A DNA stretch of 45,252 bases from Thermomicrobium sp. Its GTDB lineage: Bacteria > Chloroflexota > Chloroflexia > Thermomicrobiales > Thermomicrobiaceae. Under the pieces are notes generated by a model that saw only the letters and a list, made by a program, of their open reading frames with translations, searched no databases and was not told the DNA's origin. The stretch's first letter is position 1; the number at the start of each line of letters is the position of its first letter. The stretch is taken from assembly GCA_026419575.1 (NCBI GenBank), contig JANZZC010000068.1:1-45252 (forward strand). Reading direction: 5' to 3'. Shown here one piece after another: positions 24,271 to 31,707 of this stretch. Made by a program: the position numbers and the translations under genes.

Positions 24271-25716
24271 ATGGAACGGCTGAGGCACCCGAGTCGTCCG
24301 CAACAACAGGTTCGTCGTCCGGGCGATCGGATCGTCCGGCGAGCAGTCGCGCCCCGCGAGGCGGTGCGCCTGCCACGGCCGCGCGCACCGCGGCGCCCGC
24401 GACCGATCGCGGTGCGCCTGGCAGTCGGCTTCGCGCTGCTCATCCTCGCCGGTACCGCGCTCCTGAGCTTGCCCTTCGCTTCGGCCGACGGACAACGCGT
24501 GCCGCTCGTCGACGCTCTGTTCACGGCGACGTCGGCCGTCTGCGTCACCGGGCTCGTCGTCCGCGACACGGCGACCTCGTGGAGCGGTTTCGGTCAGGCC
24601 GTCATCCTGCTGCTCATCCAGCTGGGCGGTTTCGGGTTCGCGACGAGCGCGACGCTGCTCCTCGCGCTGCTCGGGATCCGTCCCACGCTGCGCGACCGCT
24701 TGGCCTGCGGGATGAGTCTCGGCGAGCCCGGACCCGGCGGTGTGGTGCGTTTGCTCCGCCGCCTGGCGGTGCTGACGCTGGCGATCGAGCTGGCCGGTGC
24801 GCTGGTGCTCCTGCCCACGAGCATCGCCGTCACCGGGTCGGTCGGACACGGTCTCTGGTGGGCGCTCTTCCACAGCGTCTCGGCGTTCAACAACGCGGGG
24901 TTCGATATCGTCGGTGGGTTCCGCTCGCTCGTACCCTACCAGCACGCTCCGCAGGTGCTCTTGCCGATCGCGGCGCTCGTGATCGCCGGTGGCCTGAGCT
25001 TCGCGGTCCTCTCGGATGTCGCACGCGAGCGCCGCTGGGGCCGACTCACGCTGGACTCGAAGATCGTGCTGGCCACGACCGGACTCCTCCTCGTCGTCGG
25101 GACGCTCCTCCTCTTGGTGTTCGAGTGGAACAATCCGTACACCCTGGGCCGTCTTGGGCTGCGCGATCGGCTCGTCAACGCCTTCTTTCACGCCGTCGTC
25201 CCGCGCACGGCCGGATTCAACTCGCTCGACGTCGCCCACCTCCGGGACGAATCGCTCTTCACGACGATCGGCCTCATGTTCATCGGCGGAGCCAGCGGCT
25301 CGTTCGCCGGCGGGATCAAGGTGCAGAGCTTCGCGGTCCTCGTCCTCGCCGTGTGGACGGTACTCCGCGGCCGACCGCATGTCGCGGCGTTCGGTCGTGA
25401 GATCCCGGCCGAGTTCGTGTACCGGGCCATGGCTATCGCCCTACTGGCGGTCGCGTTAGTGTTCGCGAGCAGTTTCGTCGTTTCGCTGGTGGAGCCGTTC
25501 GGCCTGCTCGCTCTCTGGTTCGAGGTCACGTCGGCGTTCGGGACGGTGGGGCTCAGTACCGGCATCACCCCGGAGCTCCACTCGGTCAGCAAACTGGTGC
25601 TCGTCGCGACAATGTTCGTCGGGCGGCTCGGACCACTCACGCTGGCGCTGGCGCTGGCGGAACGGGCACGTCCCGAGCCGGTCCGCTATGCGCGTACCGC
25701 GGTCGCCCTCGGCTGA
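24271..25716 (+). CDS. ktrB: Potassium channel-like transporter subunit KtrB/TrkH (copy 1)
   Basis: Membrane subunit of 481 aa for K+ uptake with four pore-loop repeats. Each pore loop keeps its selectivity glycine: SAVCVTGL, SAFNNAGF, VPRTAGFN and SAFGTVGLS. The GASGSFAGGIK segment between repeats is also standard. A basic N-terminal leader of about 45 residues (RHPSRP...VRRPGDR.VRR...RLPRPR) precedes the first helix and is shared with copy 2. ATG 24271 lies 27 nt after the predicted transcript start; GGAGGA is present 15 nt upstream and GGGG nearer. It belongs with copy 2 and KtrA downstream but is separated from copy 2 by 437 nt. Confidence 0.9.
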   Translation: MERLRHPSRPQQQVRRPGDRIVRRAVAPREAVRLPRPRAPRRPRPIAVRLAVGFALLILAGTALLSLPFASADGQRVPLVDALFTATSAVCVTGLVVRDTATSWSGFGQAVILLLIQLGGFGFATSATLLLALLGIRPTLRDRLACGMSLGEPGPGGVVRLLRRLAVLTLAIELAGALVLLPTSIAVTGSVGHGLWWALFHSVSAFNNAGFDIVGGFRSLVPYQHAPQVLLPIAALVIAGGLSFAVLSDVARERRWGRLTLDSKIVLATTGLLLVVGTLLLLVFEWNNPYTLGRLGLRDRLVNAFFHAVVPRTAGFNSLDVAHLRDESLFTTIGLMFIGGASGSFAGGIKVQSFAVLVLAVWTVLRGRPHVAAFGREIPAEFVYRAMAIALLAVALVFASSFVVSLVEPFGLLALWFEVTSAFGTVGLSTGITPELHSVSKLVLVATMFVGRLGPLTLALALAERARPEPVRYARTAVALG

Positions 25717-26016
25717 AGCGCGCTCCTGGGCGGCAGCCGGGCTGCCGAGGTAGGGTCGACGAGGCTGGCTCGGTGGCGTGCCCCTCGCGACGGGCAGGGC
25801 GACGGGCGCGCCGATCCGGTCGGATCGGGTGGGATGTAGGCGTCGCGAGCAGCCAACGGGAACGACCGTCGTGCGCTGGTCCGAGCGGAGCGCGGGTGGC
25901 GAGGGCGCCGACGGGTGGGCGCACCGGGCCGACCGTCGCTCCGCACGGAGGCGCAGGCGTGCGCGGTGGCCGCGGCTCCCGCGCGGCGAACGTGCGCCCG
26001 CGGCACGGTGTGCTGC

Positions 26017-26062
26017 TCTCCGGAGGGGGCCAGGGAGGGCCGCGACGTTCGCCCTCCGGAGA
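26017..26062 (+). terminator. Hairpin between the KtrB genes, candidate terminator or attenuator
   Basis: TCTCCGGAGGG (26017-26027) and its exact reverse complement CCCTCCGGAGA (26052-26062) enclose a 24-nt loop. It lies 300 nt after the first KtrB stop and just before the second KtrB promoter. There is no T-run, so termination is only suggested; the first arm itself contains a ribosome-binding-site-like GGAGGG. Confidence 0.4.
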
Positions 26063-26070
26063 ATGCCGAG

Positions 26071-26099
26071 TTGACGGCGAAACTCGAACGACGTAGGCT
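26071..26099 (+). promoter_or_regulatory. Promoter of the second KtrB gene
   Basis: TTGACG (26071-26076), 17-bp spacer, TAGGCT (26094-26099) followed by T. Hexamers are identical to those before the first KtrB gene. The predicted start is near 26106, which excludes the in-frame GTG at 26103 as translation start and supports GTG 26154. Confidence 0.55.
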
Positions 26100-26153
26100 T
26101 CAGTGCGCGTCCGTGCGGACGGGTGGCTCGAGGCCCGAGAGCAGGCGACCACG

Positions 26154-27602
26154 GTGGAACCTGCACCGCGACATCCCAGTCGTCCACCGGTATCCGTGCG
26201 ACGCCCCGGCGATCGGACGATCCGGCGCGAGGCTATGCCGAGCGAGGTCGTACCGCTCCGGTTGCCGCGCCGCAGGAGAGTGGCGGTACCGCTGCTCGTC
26301 GCTCTCTGGGTCGGTGCTGGGCTGCTGACGATCCTCGGCATGCTCCTCTTGCGTTGGCCGGTGACCTGGCAGGCTGGCCAGAGCGTGACCTGGGGGCAGG
26401 CGATCTTCGTCGCCGTCTCGGCGATCTGCACCGCTGGTCTCGCGCCGGTCGATATCGCGACCACCTGGAATCGCCTGGGGCAAGCGGTCCTGGTGGTGCT
26501 CGTCGCGATCGGCGGCGTGGGGTACGTCGCGACCGCGACGCTCCTCCTGGCCGGCATCATGCGACGGACGATCGTCTACGAGGCCCATCATGTGCTCGGC
26601 ATGCGGCTCGGCGAGGAGCAGCTCGGCGAGCTCCGACCGTTGCTGCGTCGTCTCCTGCTGGCGACCGCGGTCATCCAACTCGCCGGTTTTCTCGCCCTGC
26701 TCGTGCCCAGCTGGCGCGCCCATGCCGATCGTGGGGAGGCTGTCTGGTGGGCCTTCGCGACTGCTGTCACGGCCTTCCACAACGCGGGCTTCGACTTCGA
26801 GCCCGGTATCGGAGGGTTCGCTACCTACCAACGGTCTCCGCTCGTGCTTCTCCCGATCGCGCTCCTGGTCCTGCTCGGTGCGACCGGCTTCCCGGCATTG
26901 TCGGACGTCGTCGCGCGGCGTTCCTGGCGGCGCCTCTACCCGGATACGCGGCTCGTCCTGTTGACGACCGCGGCGCTGTCGGCCACCGGGATCTTCGGCA
27001 TCTGGTTGTTGGAGCGAGCGAATCCAGCGACGTTGGGAGGCCTCCCGTGGCCGCAGCAGCTGCTCGACGCGTTCGCGCTGACGGTGAGCCGGACCGGCGG
27101 GCCACGCGTCGTCGAGACGCGCATGCTCTCCGAGGAAACGTCGTTCCTCCTCGGCGCGCTCACGTTCATCGGTGGAGCGAGCGGGTCGGTCGCGGGGGGC
27201 GTGAAGCTGCAGACCTTCAGCTTGCTCCTGCTCGCCATCTTCGCGACGGTTCGCGGTTCCCGTCATGTCGTCGCCTTCGGGCGAGAAGTACCGCACTGGC
27301 AAGTCTTTCGCGCGCTGGCGATCGCCGTCTTCGCGCTCGTGGTCACCTTCGCGGGAACGGTGGCGCTGGCGGCCCAAGCGCCGTACGACCTCCCGGTGAC
27401 CTGGCTCCTGGTCGTCCAGGCGTTCGGGCTCGCTGGCGCGGAGAGCCAGCTCGTCGCCGGTCTCGGTGCCGGCGGTCAAGCGACGCTCGTGCTCCTCATG
27501 GTCCTCGGGCGCTTCGGCCCGTTGGTCCTGGCGCTGGCGTTCGCGACGCATGTCCAGCGAGAACTCGTGCATTACGCGCCGGAATCGGTCCGGCTGGGCT
27601 AG
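26154..27602 (+). CDS. ktrB: Potassium transporter subunit KtrB/TrkH (copy 2, diverged pore)
   Basis: Membrane protein of 482 aa homologous to copy 1. Pore-loop glycines remain, but the contexts have changed: SAICTAGL, TAFHNAGF, VSRTGGPR (usual RTAGFN) and QAFGLAGAES (usual SAFGTVGLS). Loops 3 and 4 are therefore unusual, while GASGSVAGGVK between them is intact. It may form a heteromeric pore with copy 1, have altered ion selectivity, or be regulatory (inference). I placed the start at GTG 26154 because the leader then aligns with copy 1 (VEPAPRHPSRP..VRRPGDRTIRR versus MERLRHPSRP..VRRPGDRIVRR) and because the predicted transcript starts near 26106. The ribosome binding site is weak. Met at 26235 is the fallback start. 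KtrA follows after 9 nt. Confidence 0.87.
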   Translation: MEPAPRHPSRPPVSVRRPGDRTIRREAMPSEVVPLRLPRRRRVAVPLLVALWVGAGLLTILGMLLLRWPVTWQAGQSVTWGQAIFVAVSAICTAGLAPVDIATTWNRLGQAVLVVLVAIGGVGYVATATLLLAGIMRRTIVYEAHHVLGMRLGEEQLGELRPLLRRLLLATAVIQLAGFLALLVPSWRAHADRGEAVWWAFATAVTAFHNAGFDFEPGIGGFATYQRSPLVLLPIALLVLLGATGFPALSDVVARRSWRRLYPDTRLVLLTTAALSATGIFGIWLLERANPATLGGLPWPQQLLDAFALTVSRTGGPRVVETRMLSEETSFLLGALTFIGGASGSVAGGVKLQTFSLLLLAIFATVRGSRHVVAFGREVPHWQVFRALAIAVFALVVTFAGTVALAAQAPYDLPVTWLLVVQAFGLAGAESQLVAGLGAGGQATLVLLMVLGRFGPLVLALAFATHVQRELVHYAPESVRLG

Positions 27603-27611
27603 GAGGCGGAG

Positions 27612-28262
27612 ATGCGCAAACAGTTCATGGTGCTTGGGGTCGGTCGGTTCGGAAGCGCTGTCGCGATCGAGCTGGAGCGGCTGGGACACGAGGTGCTCGC
27701 GATCGATCGTTCCGAGCGTGCTATCGAGGCGGTCGCGGACTACGTGACGCACGCGGTCACGGCCGACGTGACCGATCTCGAAGTGCTGCAGACGCTCGGC
27801 GCGCAGGATTTCGACGCAGCCGTCGTCGCGATCGGGGCGGACGAACGTTCGAGCATCATGGCCACCGTGCTCTTGAAGAAGCTCGGCGTCCGCTTCGTCC
27901 TCGCCAAGGCGCAGAACCAGCTGCACGGCGATATCCTCACCATGGTCGGGGCGGACCGTGTCGTCTATCCGGAACGGGAGACGGGGATCCGAGTGGCGCA
28001 TAGTCTGACGATGCCGCTCGCCAAGGACTACTTCGACGTCGGTCCCGGATACGGGCTCGCCAAGGTCGTCGTCGACGAGCGGATGGCCGGCAAGACGCTG
28101 GAGGAGTTGGACCTGCGCGAGCGCTTCGGAGTGACGCCGCTCTTCCTCCGTCGTGGCGATCAAGTCATCATGAACCCGCACCGCGGTGAACGCTTGCGCC
28201 TCGGCGACGAATTGACGATCGCTGGGCGTGACGAGCAACTGCAGCAGGTGCTCCTTCTCTAG
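27612..28262 (+). CDS. ktrA: KtrA/TrkA cytoplasmic regulatory subunit (RCK domain)
   Basis: Soluble ring-forming subunit of 216 aa that gates KtrB in response to nucleotides. The RCK_N Rossmann domain starts FMVLGVGRFGSAVAIELERLGHEV (GxGxxG, with Asp at the end of strand 2 in VLAIDRSE) and the RCK_C domain covers ~135-216. An NAD(H)/ATP-binding role is family knowledge. ATG 27612 follows GGAGGCGGAG and lies 9 nt after the second KtrB stop, so these two are cotranscribed. One RCK subunit for two KtrB genes suggests it serves both. Confidence 0.9.
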   Translation: MRKQFMVLGVGRFGSAVAIELERLGHEVLAIDRSERAIEAVADYVTHAVTADVTDLEVLQTLGAQDFDAAVVAIGADERSSIMATVLLKKLGVRFVLAKAQNQLHGDILTMVGADRVVYPERETGIRVAHSLTMPLAKDYFDVGPGYGLAKVVVDERMAGKTLEELDLRERFGVTPLFLRRGDQVIMNPHRGERLRLGDELTIAGRDEQLQQVLLL

Positions 28263-28314
28263 CGGATCGGTGAGCGACGAGCGTGCCGTCAGGGAGCGAA
28301 GGAAGGGGAAAGCA

Positions 28315-29094
28315 GTGCGACTGGCGCGGATCCTCGTGGACGGTGTGTCGACCCCGGTGCTCGTGGAGGACGGGATCGCCTACGAAGCGCTCGGCGACTG
28401 GTTCGGTGGGCGACCGCAGCGTGGTCGGGCACTCGGTCCGTTCGAGTCGTTCCCGGTGTTGCCGCCGATCGAGCGACCCAGTAAGATCATCGCGGTCGGC
28501 TTGAACTATGCGGCGCACGTCACCGAGAACGACCCGACCCGCAAGATCCCCGACGAGCCGGTGCTCTTCCTCAAGCCGCCGAGCGCGCTGCTCGGGCACG
28601 GTGGGACGATCCTCTTGCCGCCGGGCAATCGGATCGACTACGAGGCGGAACTGTGCGTGGTGATCGGGCGGCGAGCCCGGCGCGTGCGCGAGTCGGAAGC
28701 GCTGGACTACGTGCTCGGCTACACGTGCGGCAACGACGTGAGTCACCGCGACCAGCAGTACAAGGACGGCCAGTGGGTACGGGGCAAGGGATACGACACC
28801 TTCTGTCCGCTCGGCCCCTGGATCGAGACGGAGGTCGATCCGAGCGACCTGGCCATCGTGTCGCGCCTCAACGGGGAACTGCGGCAGAACTCGCGGACCA
28901 GCCAGATGCTCTTCCCGCCGGCGTTCCTGATTTCCTTCATCTCGAACGTGATGACGCTCGAGCCGGGAGACGTGATCATGACCGGCACGCCGTTCGGGGT
29001 CGGGCCGATGGTCCCCGGCGACGTGATCGAGGTCGAGATCGAGGGGATCGGCGTCCTGCGCAATCCGGTCGGGGCGCGCGACGACCGGCGCTGA
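28315..29094 (+). CDS. Fumarylacetoacetate hydrolase (FAH) family protein
   Basis: Metal-dependent C-C bond hydrolase or decarboxylase/isomerase of 259 aa, the family of 2-hydroxyhepta-2,4-diene-1,7-dioate isomerases. The motif KIIAVGLNYAAHVTEN starts the catalytic domain. Metal ligands are visible as the ExE in DYEAELCVVIGR and the Asp in CGNDVSHRDQQ. The lysine in RGKGYDTFCPLGPW and the GDVIMTGTPFGVGP loop are also intact. GTG 28315 has GGAAGGGG 6 nt upstream; in-frame codons back to 28228 overlap the KtrA gene and are rejected. The gene is 53 nt after KtrA and 12 nt before the HD gene. Substrate unknown; an acylpyruvase role is possible. Confidence 0.88.
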   Translation: MRLARILVDGVSTPVLVEDGIAYEALGDWFGGRPQRGRALGPFESFPVLPPIERPSKIIAVGLNYAAHVTENDPTRKIPDEPVLFLKPPSALLGHGGTILLPPGNRIDYEAELCVVIGRRARRVRESEALDYVLGYTCGNDVSHRDQQYKDGQWVRGKGYDTFCPLGPWIETEVDPSDLAIVSRLNGELRQNSRTSQMLFPPAFLISFISNVMTLEPGDVIMTGTPFGVGPMVPGDVIEVEIEGIGVLRNPVGARDDRR

Positions 29095-29106
29095 AGGGAG
29101 CGAGCG

Positions 29107-29736
29107 GTGGCCGACTCTGCCGAGCTCCTTCGCTTCATCCAGCTGCTCGGCCGCCTGAAGACGCTCCGTCGGCAGGGATGGATCGACCGCGGGGTGCGCG
29201 CGCCCGAGTCGGTGGCCGAGCACAGTTTCCGGCTGGCCGCGATGGGCTGGGTGCTGGCGCAGGAGCGCCCGGATCTGGACGCCAGCCGGGTCGCGATCCT
29301 CGGTCTCGTCCACGACGTGGCCGAGGCGCTCGCTGGTGACCGAACGCCGTTCGACCGCGCCCTCGCGGCCGGTTTCGAGCCAGCGGAGCTCTTCCGGCAG
29401 CGACCCGTCTACGATCCCGAGTACGAGGCGCGCAAGACGAAGGCCGAGCGGGAAGCGATCCGGGAGATGGCCCGGCTCGTGCCAACCTCGGCCGGCAGTG
29501 AGCTCGTGGCAGCCTGGGAGGAGTACGAGGCGGGCGAGACGCCGGAGGCGCGCTTCGTGCGCCAGCTCGACAAGCTCGAGACGGTGCTGCAGGCGCTCGA
29601 GTATCATGCGCAGCAACCGGAGTTGATCATCGATTCGTTCGTGCTCGGCGCGCTCGACGTGGTGACCGATCCGATGCTCCGAGAACTGCTCGAGCGCGCG
29701 CTGGCCGAGGCGCAGTGGACGCCGTCGAGCGAGTGA
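29107..29736 (+). CDS. HD-domain phosphohydrolase (YfbR/HDDC2-like 5'-deoxynucleotidase)
   Basis: Soluble metal-dependent phosphatase of 209 aa. The HD residues are present in order: His in ESVAEHSFR, the HD pair in LGLVHDVAEAL and a later Asp in RQLDKLETVLQALEY. The ESVAEHSF / HDVAEA / DKLE spacing is that of the YfbR/HDDC2 group, which dephosphorylates deoxynucleoside monophosphates. GTG 29107 has GAAGGGAG upstream and lies 12 nt after the FAH gene, so the two are probably cotranscribed. No functional link between them is evident. Confidence 0.85.
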   Translation: MADSAELLRFIQLLGRLKTLRRQGWIDRGVRAPESVAEHSFRLAAMGWVLAQERPDLDASRVAILGLVHDVAEALAGDRTPFDRALAAGFEPAELFRQRPVYDPEYEARKTKAEREAIREMARLVPTSAGSELVAAWEEYEAGETPEARFVRQLDKLETVLQALEYHAQQPELIIDSFVLGALDVVTDPMLRELLERALAEAQWTPSSE

Positions 29737-29775
29737 CGGGCACGGCGGAGGCGGCTCGGGCGAGAGGAGGGGGCG

Positions 29776-31110
29776 ATGCCGCTGCTCGGCGAGCTCGCGA
29801 TCATCCTGGCGCTGCTCCTGGTCAACGGTTCACTGGCGGCTGCCGAAATCGCGGTCGTCTCCGTGCGTCGCGCCCATTTGCACGCGTTCGCGGACGAAGG
29901 GAACGTCGCCGCTCGGGTGGCATTGCGCCTCTTGGAGGAACCGTCGCGTTTGCTCGCGACGATCCAAGTCGGCGTCACCCTGGCGACGTTCTTCACCTCG
30001 GCGGTGGGTGCCGTGTCGCTGGCCGAGCCGCTCGGACGCTTCCTGGCGCGGCTGTCGATCGGCCAGCAGCAGGCCTCGGCGCTCGCCTTGATCGTGGTCA
30101 CCGGCGGGCTCTCGCTGGTCAGCATCGTCCTCGGCGAGCTCGTCCCCAAGACGCTCGCGGTCCAGCACGCGGAGCGGCTGGCTCTGGCGAGCGCGCGCCC
30201 GTTGTTCTGGTTGTCCCGCATCGCGGCGCCGGTGGTGTGGCTCCTCTCGGGCGCGACGACGGTCGTGCTGCGCCTCATGGGTGTGCGTCATCCTGGTCGG
30301 GTACCCAGCGTGACGCGCGAGGAGCTCCTCACGCTGCTCGACGTCGCGGCGCAGGAAGGTGCGGTGAGCCGGGACGAGGCGCGCCTCGTCGAGGATGCGT
30401 TCGAGTTCGGCGAGATCACAGTCCGTACCGTGATGATCCCTCGTGTCGACATGGTCACGGTGCCCGCCTCGACGGCGCTGGAGCAGGCGGTCGAGACGTT
30501 CTTCCGCACCGGGCTCTCCCGGCTACCGGTCGTCGGCGATTCCCCCGACGACGTGCGCGGTATCTTGTACGTCAAGGACGTGTTCCGCATCGTCTGGCAG
30601 CAACCGGAGGCACGCTCGCTGCCCTGCCATCGGTTCGCTCGCCCGGCCGTGTTCGTGCCGGAGCATACCCCGGCCCGGCAAGCCTTGCAACTGCTCCGTC
30701 TCCGCCGGACGAAGATCGCGATCGTGGTGGACGAGTTCGGGGGCGTCGCTGGCCTGGTGACGTTGGAGGACCTCCTCGAGCGGATCGTCGGCGAAATCGC
30801 GGACGAGTTCGATCCCGATTACGAGCCGCTGCGCGAGATCGCGCCTGGTGTCCTGGAGGTCGATGGGCGTGTCTCGCTCGACGAGCTCCTGGATCGGTTG
30901 GAGCTCGACGAGGAGGAGCTCGGGGCGGAGTTCGAAGCAGAGTCGGTCGGTGGCGTCATCATCGAGTGCCTGGGGCGCTTTCCCGCGGTCGGGGACGTCG
31001 TCGAACTGGGGCCGCTCCGCCTCGAGGTCCGTTCGATGGAAGGGCATCGCGTCCGGCTGGTTCGCGTCACCTATCGACCCGCGGGCGAACAGGAAGCGCA
31101 GAACGCGTGA
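29776..31110 (+). CDS. CNNM/CorC (hemolysin C-related) membrane protein with CBS pair
   Basis: Membrane protein of 444 aa. An N-terminal DUF21/CNNM domain (~1-175) with three to four helices contains LVNGSLAAAEIAVVSVRR and VLGELVPKTLAVQHAERLA. It is followed by a CBS pair (VRTVMIPRVDMVTVPAS..., then KIAIVVDEFGGVAGLVTLEDLLE) and a C-terminal CorC_HlyC domain (EFEAESVGGVIIECLGRFPAVGD). Such proteins are linked to Mg2+ (or Co2+) efflux. ATG 29776 follows GAGGAGGGGG. It sits near other cation-handling genes (Ktr, P-type ATPase), though each is in a separate unit. Confidence 0.9.
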   Translation: MPLLGELAIILALLLVNGSLAAAEIAVVSVRRAHLHAFADEGNVAARVALRLLEEPSRLLATIQVGVTLATFFTSAVGAVSLAEPLGRFLARLSIGQQQASALALIVVTGGLSLVSIVLGELVPKTLAVQHAERLALASARPLFWLSRIAAPVVWLLSGATTVVLRLMGVRHPGRVPSVTREELLTLLDVAAQEGAVSRDEARLVEDAFEFGEITVRTVMIPRVDMVTVPASTALEQAVETFFRTGLSRLPVVGDSPDDVRGILYVKDVFRIVWQQPEARSLPCHRFARPAVFVPEHTPARQALQLLRLRRTKIAIVVDEFGGVAGLVTLEDLLERIVGEIADEFDPDYEPLREIAPGVLEVDGRVSLDELLDRLELDEEELGAEFEAESVGGVIIECLGRFPAVGDVVELGPLRLEVRSMEGHRVRLVRVTYRPAGEQEAQNA

Positions 31111-31112
31111 CC

Positions 31113-31141
31113 TTGTTGGCGCCGCGCCGGTCGGTTACACT
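31113..31141 (+). promoter_or_regulatory. Sigma-70-like promoter before the small membrane-anchored protein
   Basis: TTGTTG (31113-31118), 17-bp spacer, TACACT (31136-31141). It lies just after the CorC-like gene; the predicted start near 31148 leaves about 32 nt to GTG 31180. Confidence 0.5.
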
Positions 31142-31179
31142 CCAGCTGTCGATCAGCGGTTCGATCGGGGAGGCGCGCG

Positions 31180-31686
31180 GTGGAGAGGGCGTTGCAGCAG
31201 CCGGCTCGTCTCGTCGTGTCGGTCGGCGGCATCCTGCTGGTGCTCGTTCTCCTCACCGTGGTCGCGGTGCTCCTGGTCGAGCGACGCAGTCCCCCGTCCT
31301 ATCCACCCGGGTCACCGGAACAGGCCGTCGTGGCCTACCTCGAAGCGCTCCGGGCCGGCGACCGCGAGGCGGTGCTGGCCGCGCTCTCCAGCCGAGCGCG
31401 CGAGGAACTGGAACGTCGCGAGCGACTCGAGCCGTACTACGACTTCGATGCCGAACTCCGCGGGGCCAGCCAGGCGCTCCGGGACGCGCGCGTCCGGATC
31501 GACCGCGTCGAAGCGCGCGGCGATCGCGCGACCGTGACCTTGACGATCGAGCGGGCGAGCGCTGATCTCCAGCCTGGGTTCCCCTTCCCGATGCTCGGCG
31601 GCGGGACCTACAGCTACGAGCGGCTGCTCTCTCTCGTCCGCGAGGACGGCGCCTGGAAGGTCGACGAACTCGCTTTCTACCTCTAG
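31180..31686 (+). CDS. Membrane-anchored protein with NTF2/DUF4878-like domain, function unknown
   Basis: Protein of 168 aa with an N-terminal membrane helix (~11-34) and a short Pro-rich linker (SPPSYPPGSPE). The outer domain begins QAVVAYLEALRAGDREAVLAALSSRAREEL and ends VREDGAWKVDELAFYL. That start-and-end pattern is typical of NTF2-like, DUF4878-type lipoprotein or membrane-anchored domains that bind small ligands. GTG 31180 has GGGGAGG upstream. The six-repeat membrane protein gene follows 21 nt later, so the pair may work together. No more specific function can be supported. Confidence 0.65.
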   Translation: MERALQQPARLVVSVGGILLVLVLLTVVAVLLVERRSPPSYPPGSPEQAVVAYLEALRAGDREAVLAALSSRAREELERRERLEPYYDFDAELRGASQALRDARVRIDRVEARGDRATVTLTIERASADLQPGFPFPMLGGGTYSYERLLSLVREDGAWKVDELAFYL

Positions 31687-31707
31687 CCCAGCGAAGGGAG
31701 CGACACG

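Larger units (their letters stand above)
25717..26153. other. Spacer between the two KtrB genes
   Basis: 437 nt without a credible gene. It holds a strong hairpin (26017-26062) and a promoter (26071-26099) near its right end; the left 300 nt are featureless GC-rich sequence. An open frame running through it from 26103 upstream or across it in other frames has no motif. Confidence 0.55.

Noticed and set aside
26103-26153. GTG 26103 as start of the second KtrB
   Set aside because: It would lie at or before the predicted transcript start and adds residues not shared with copy 1; GTG 26154 aligns with copy 1's leader.
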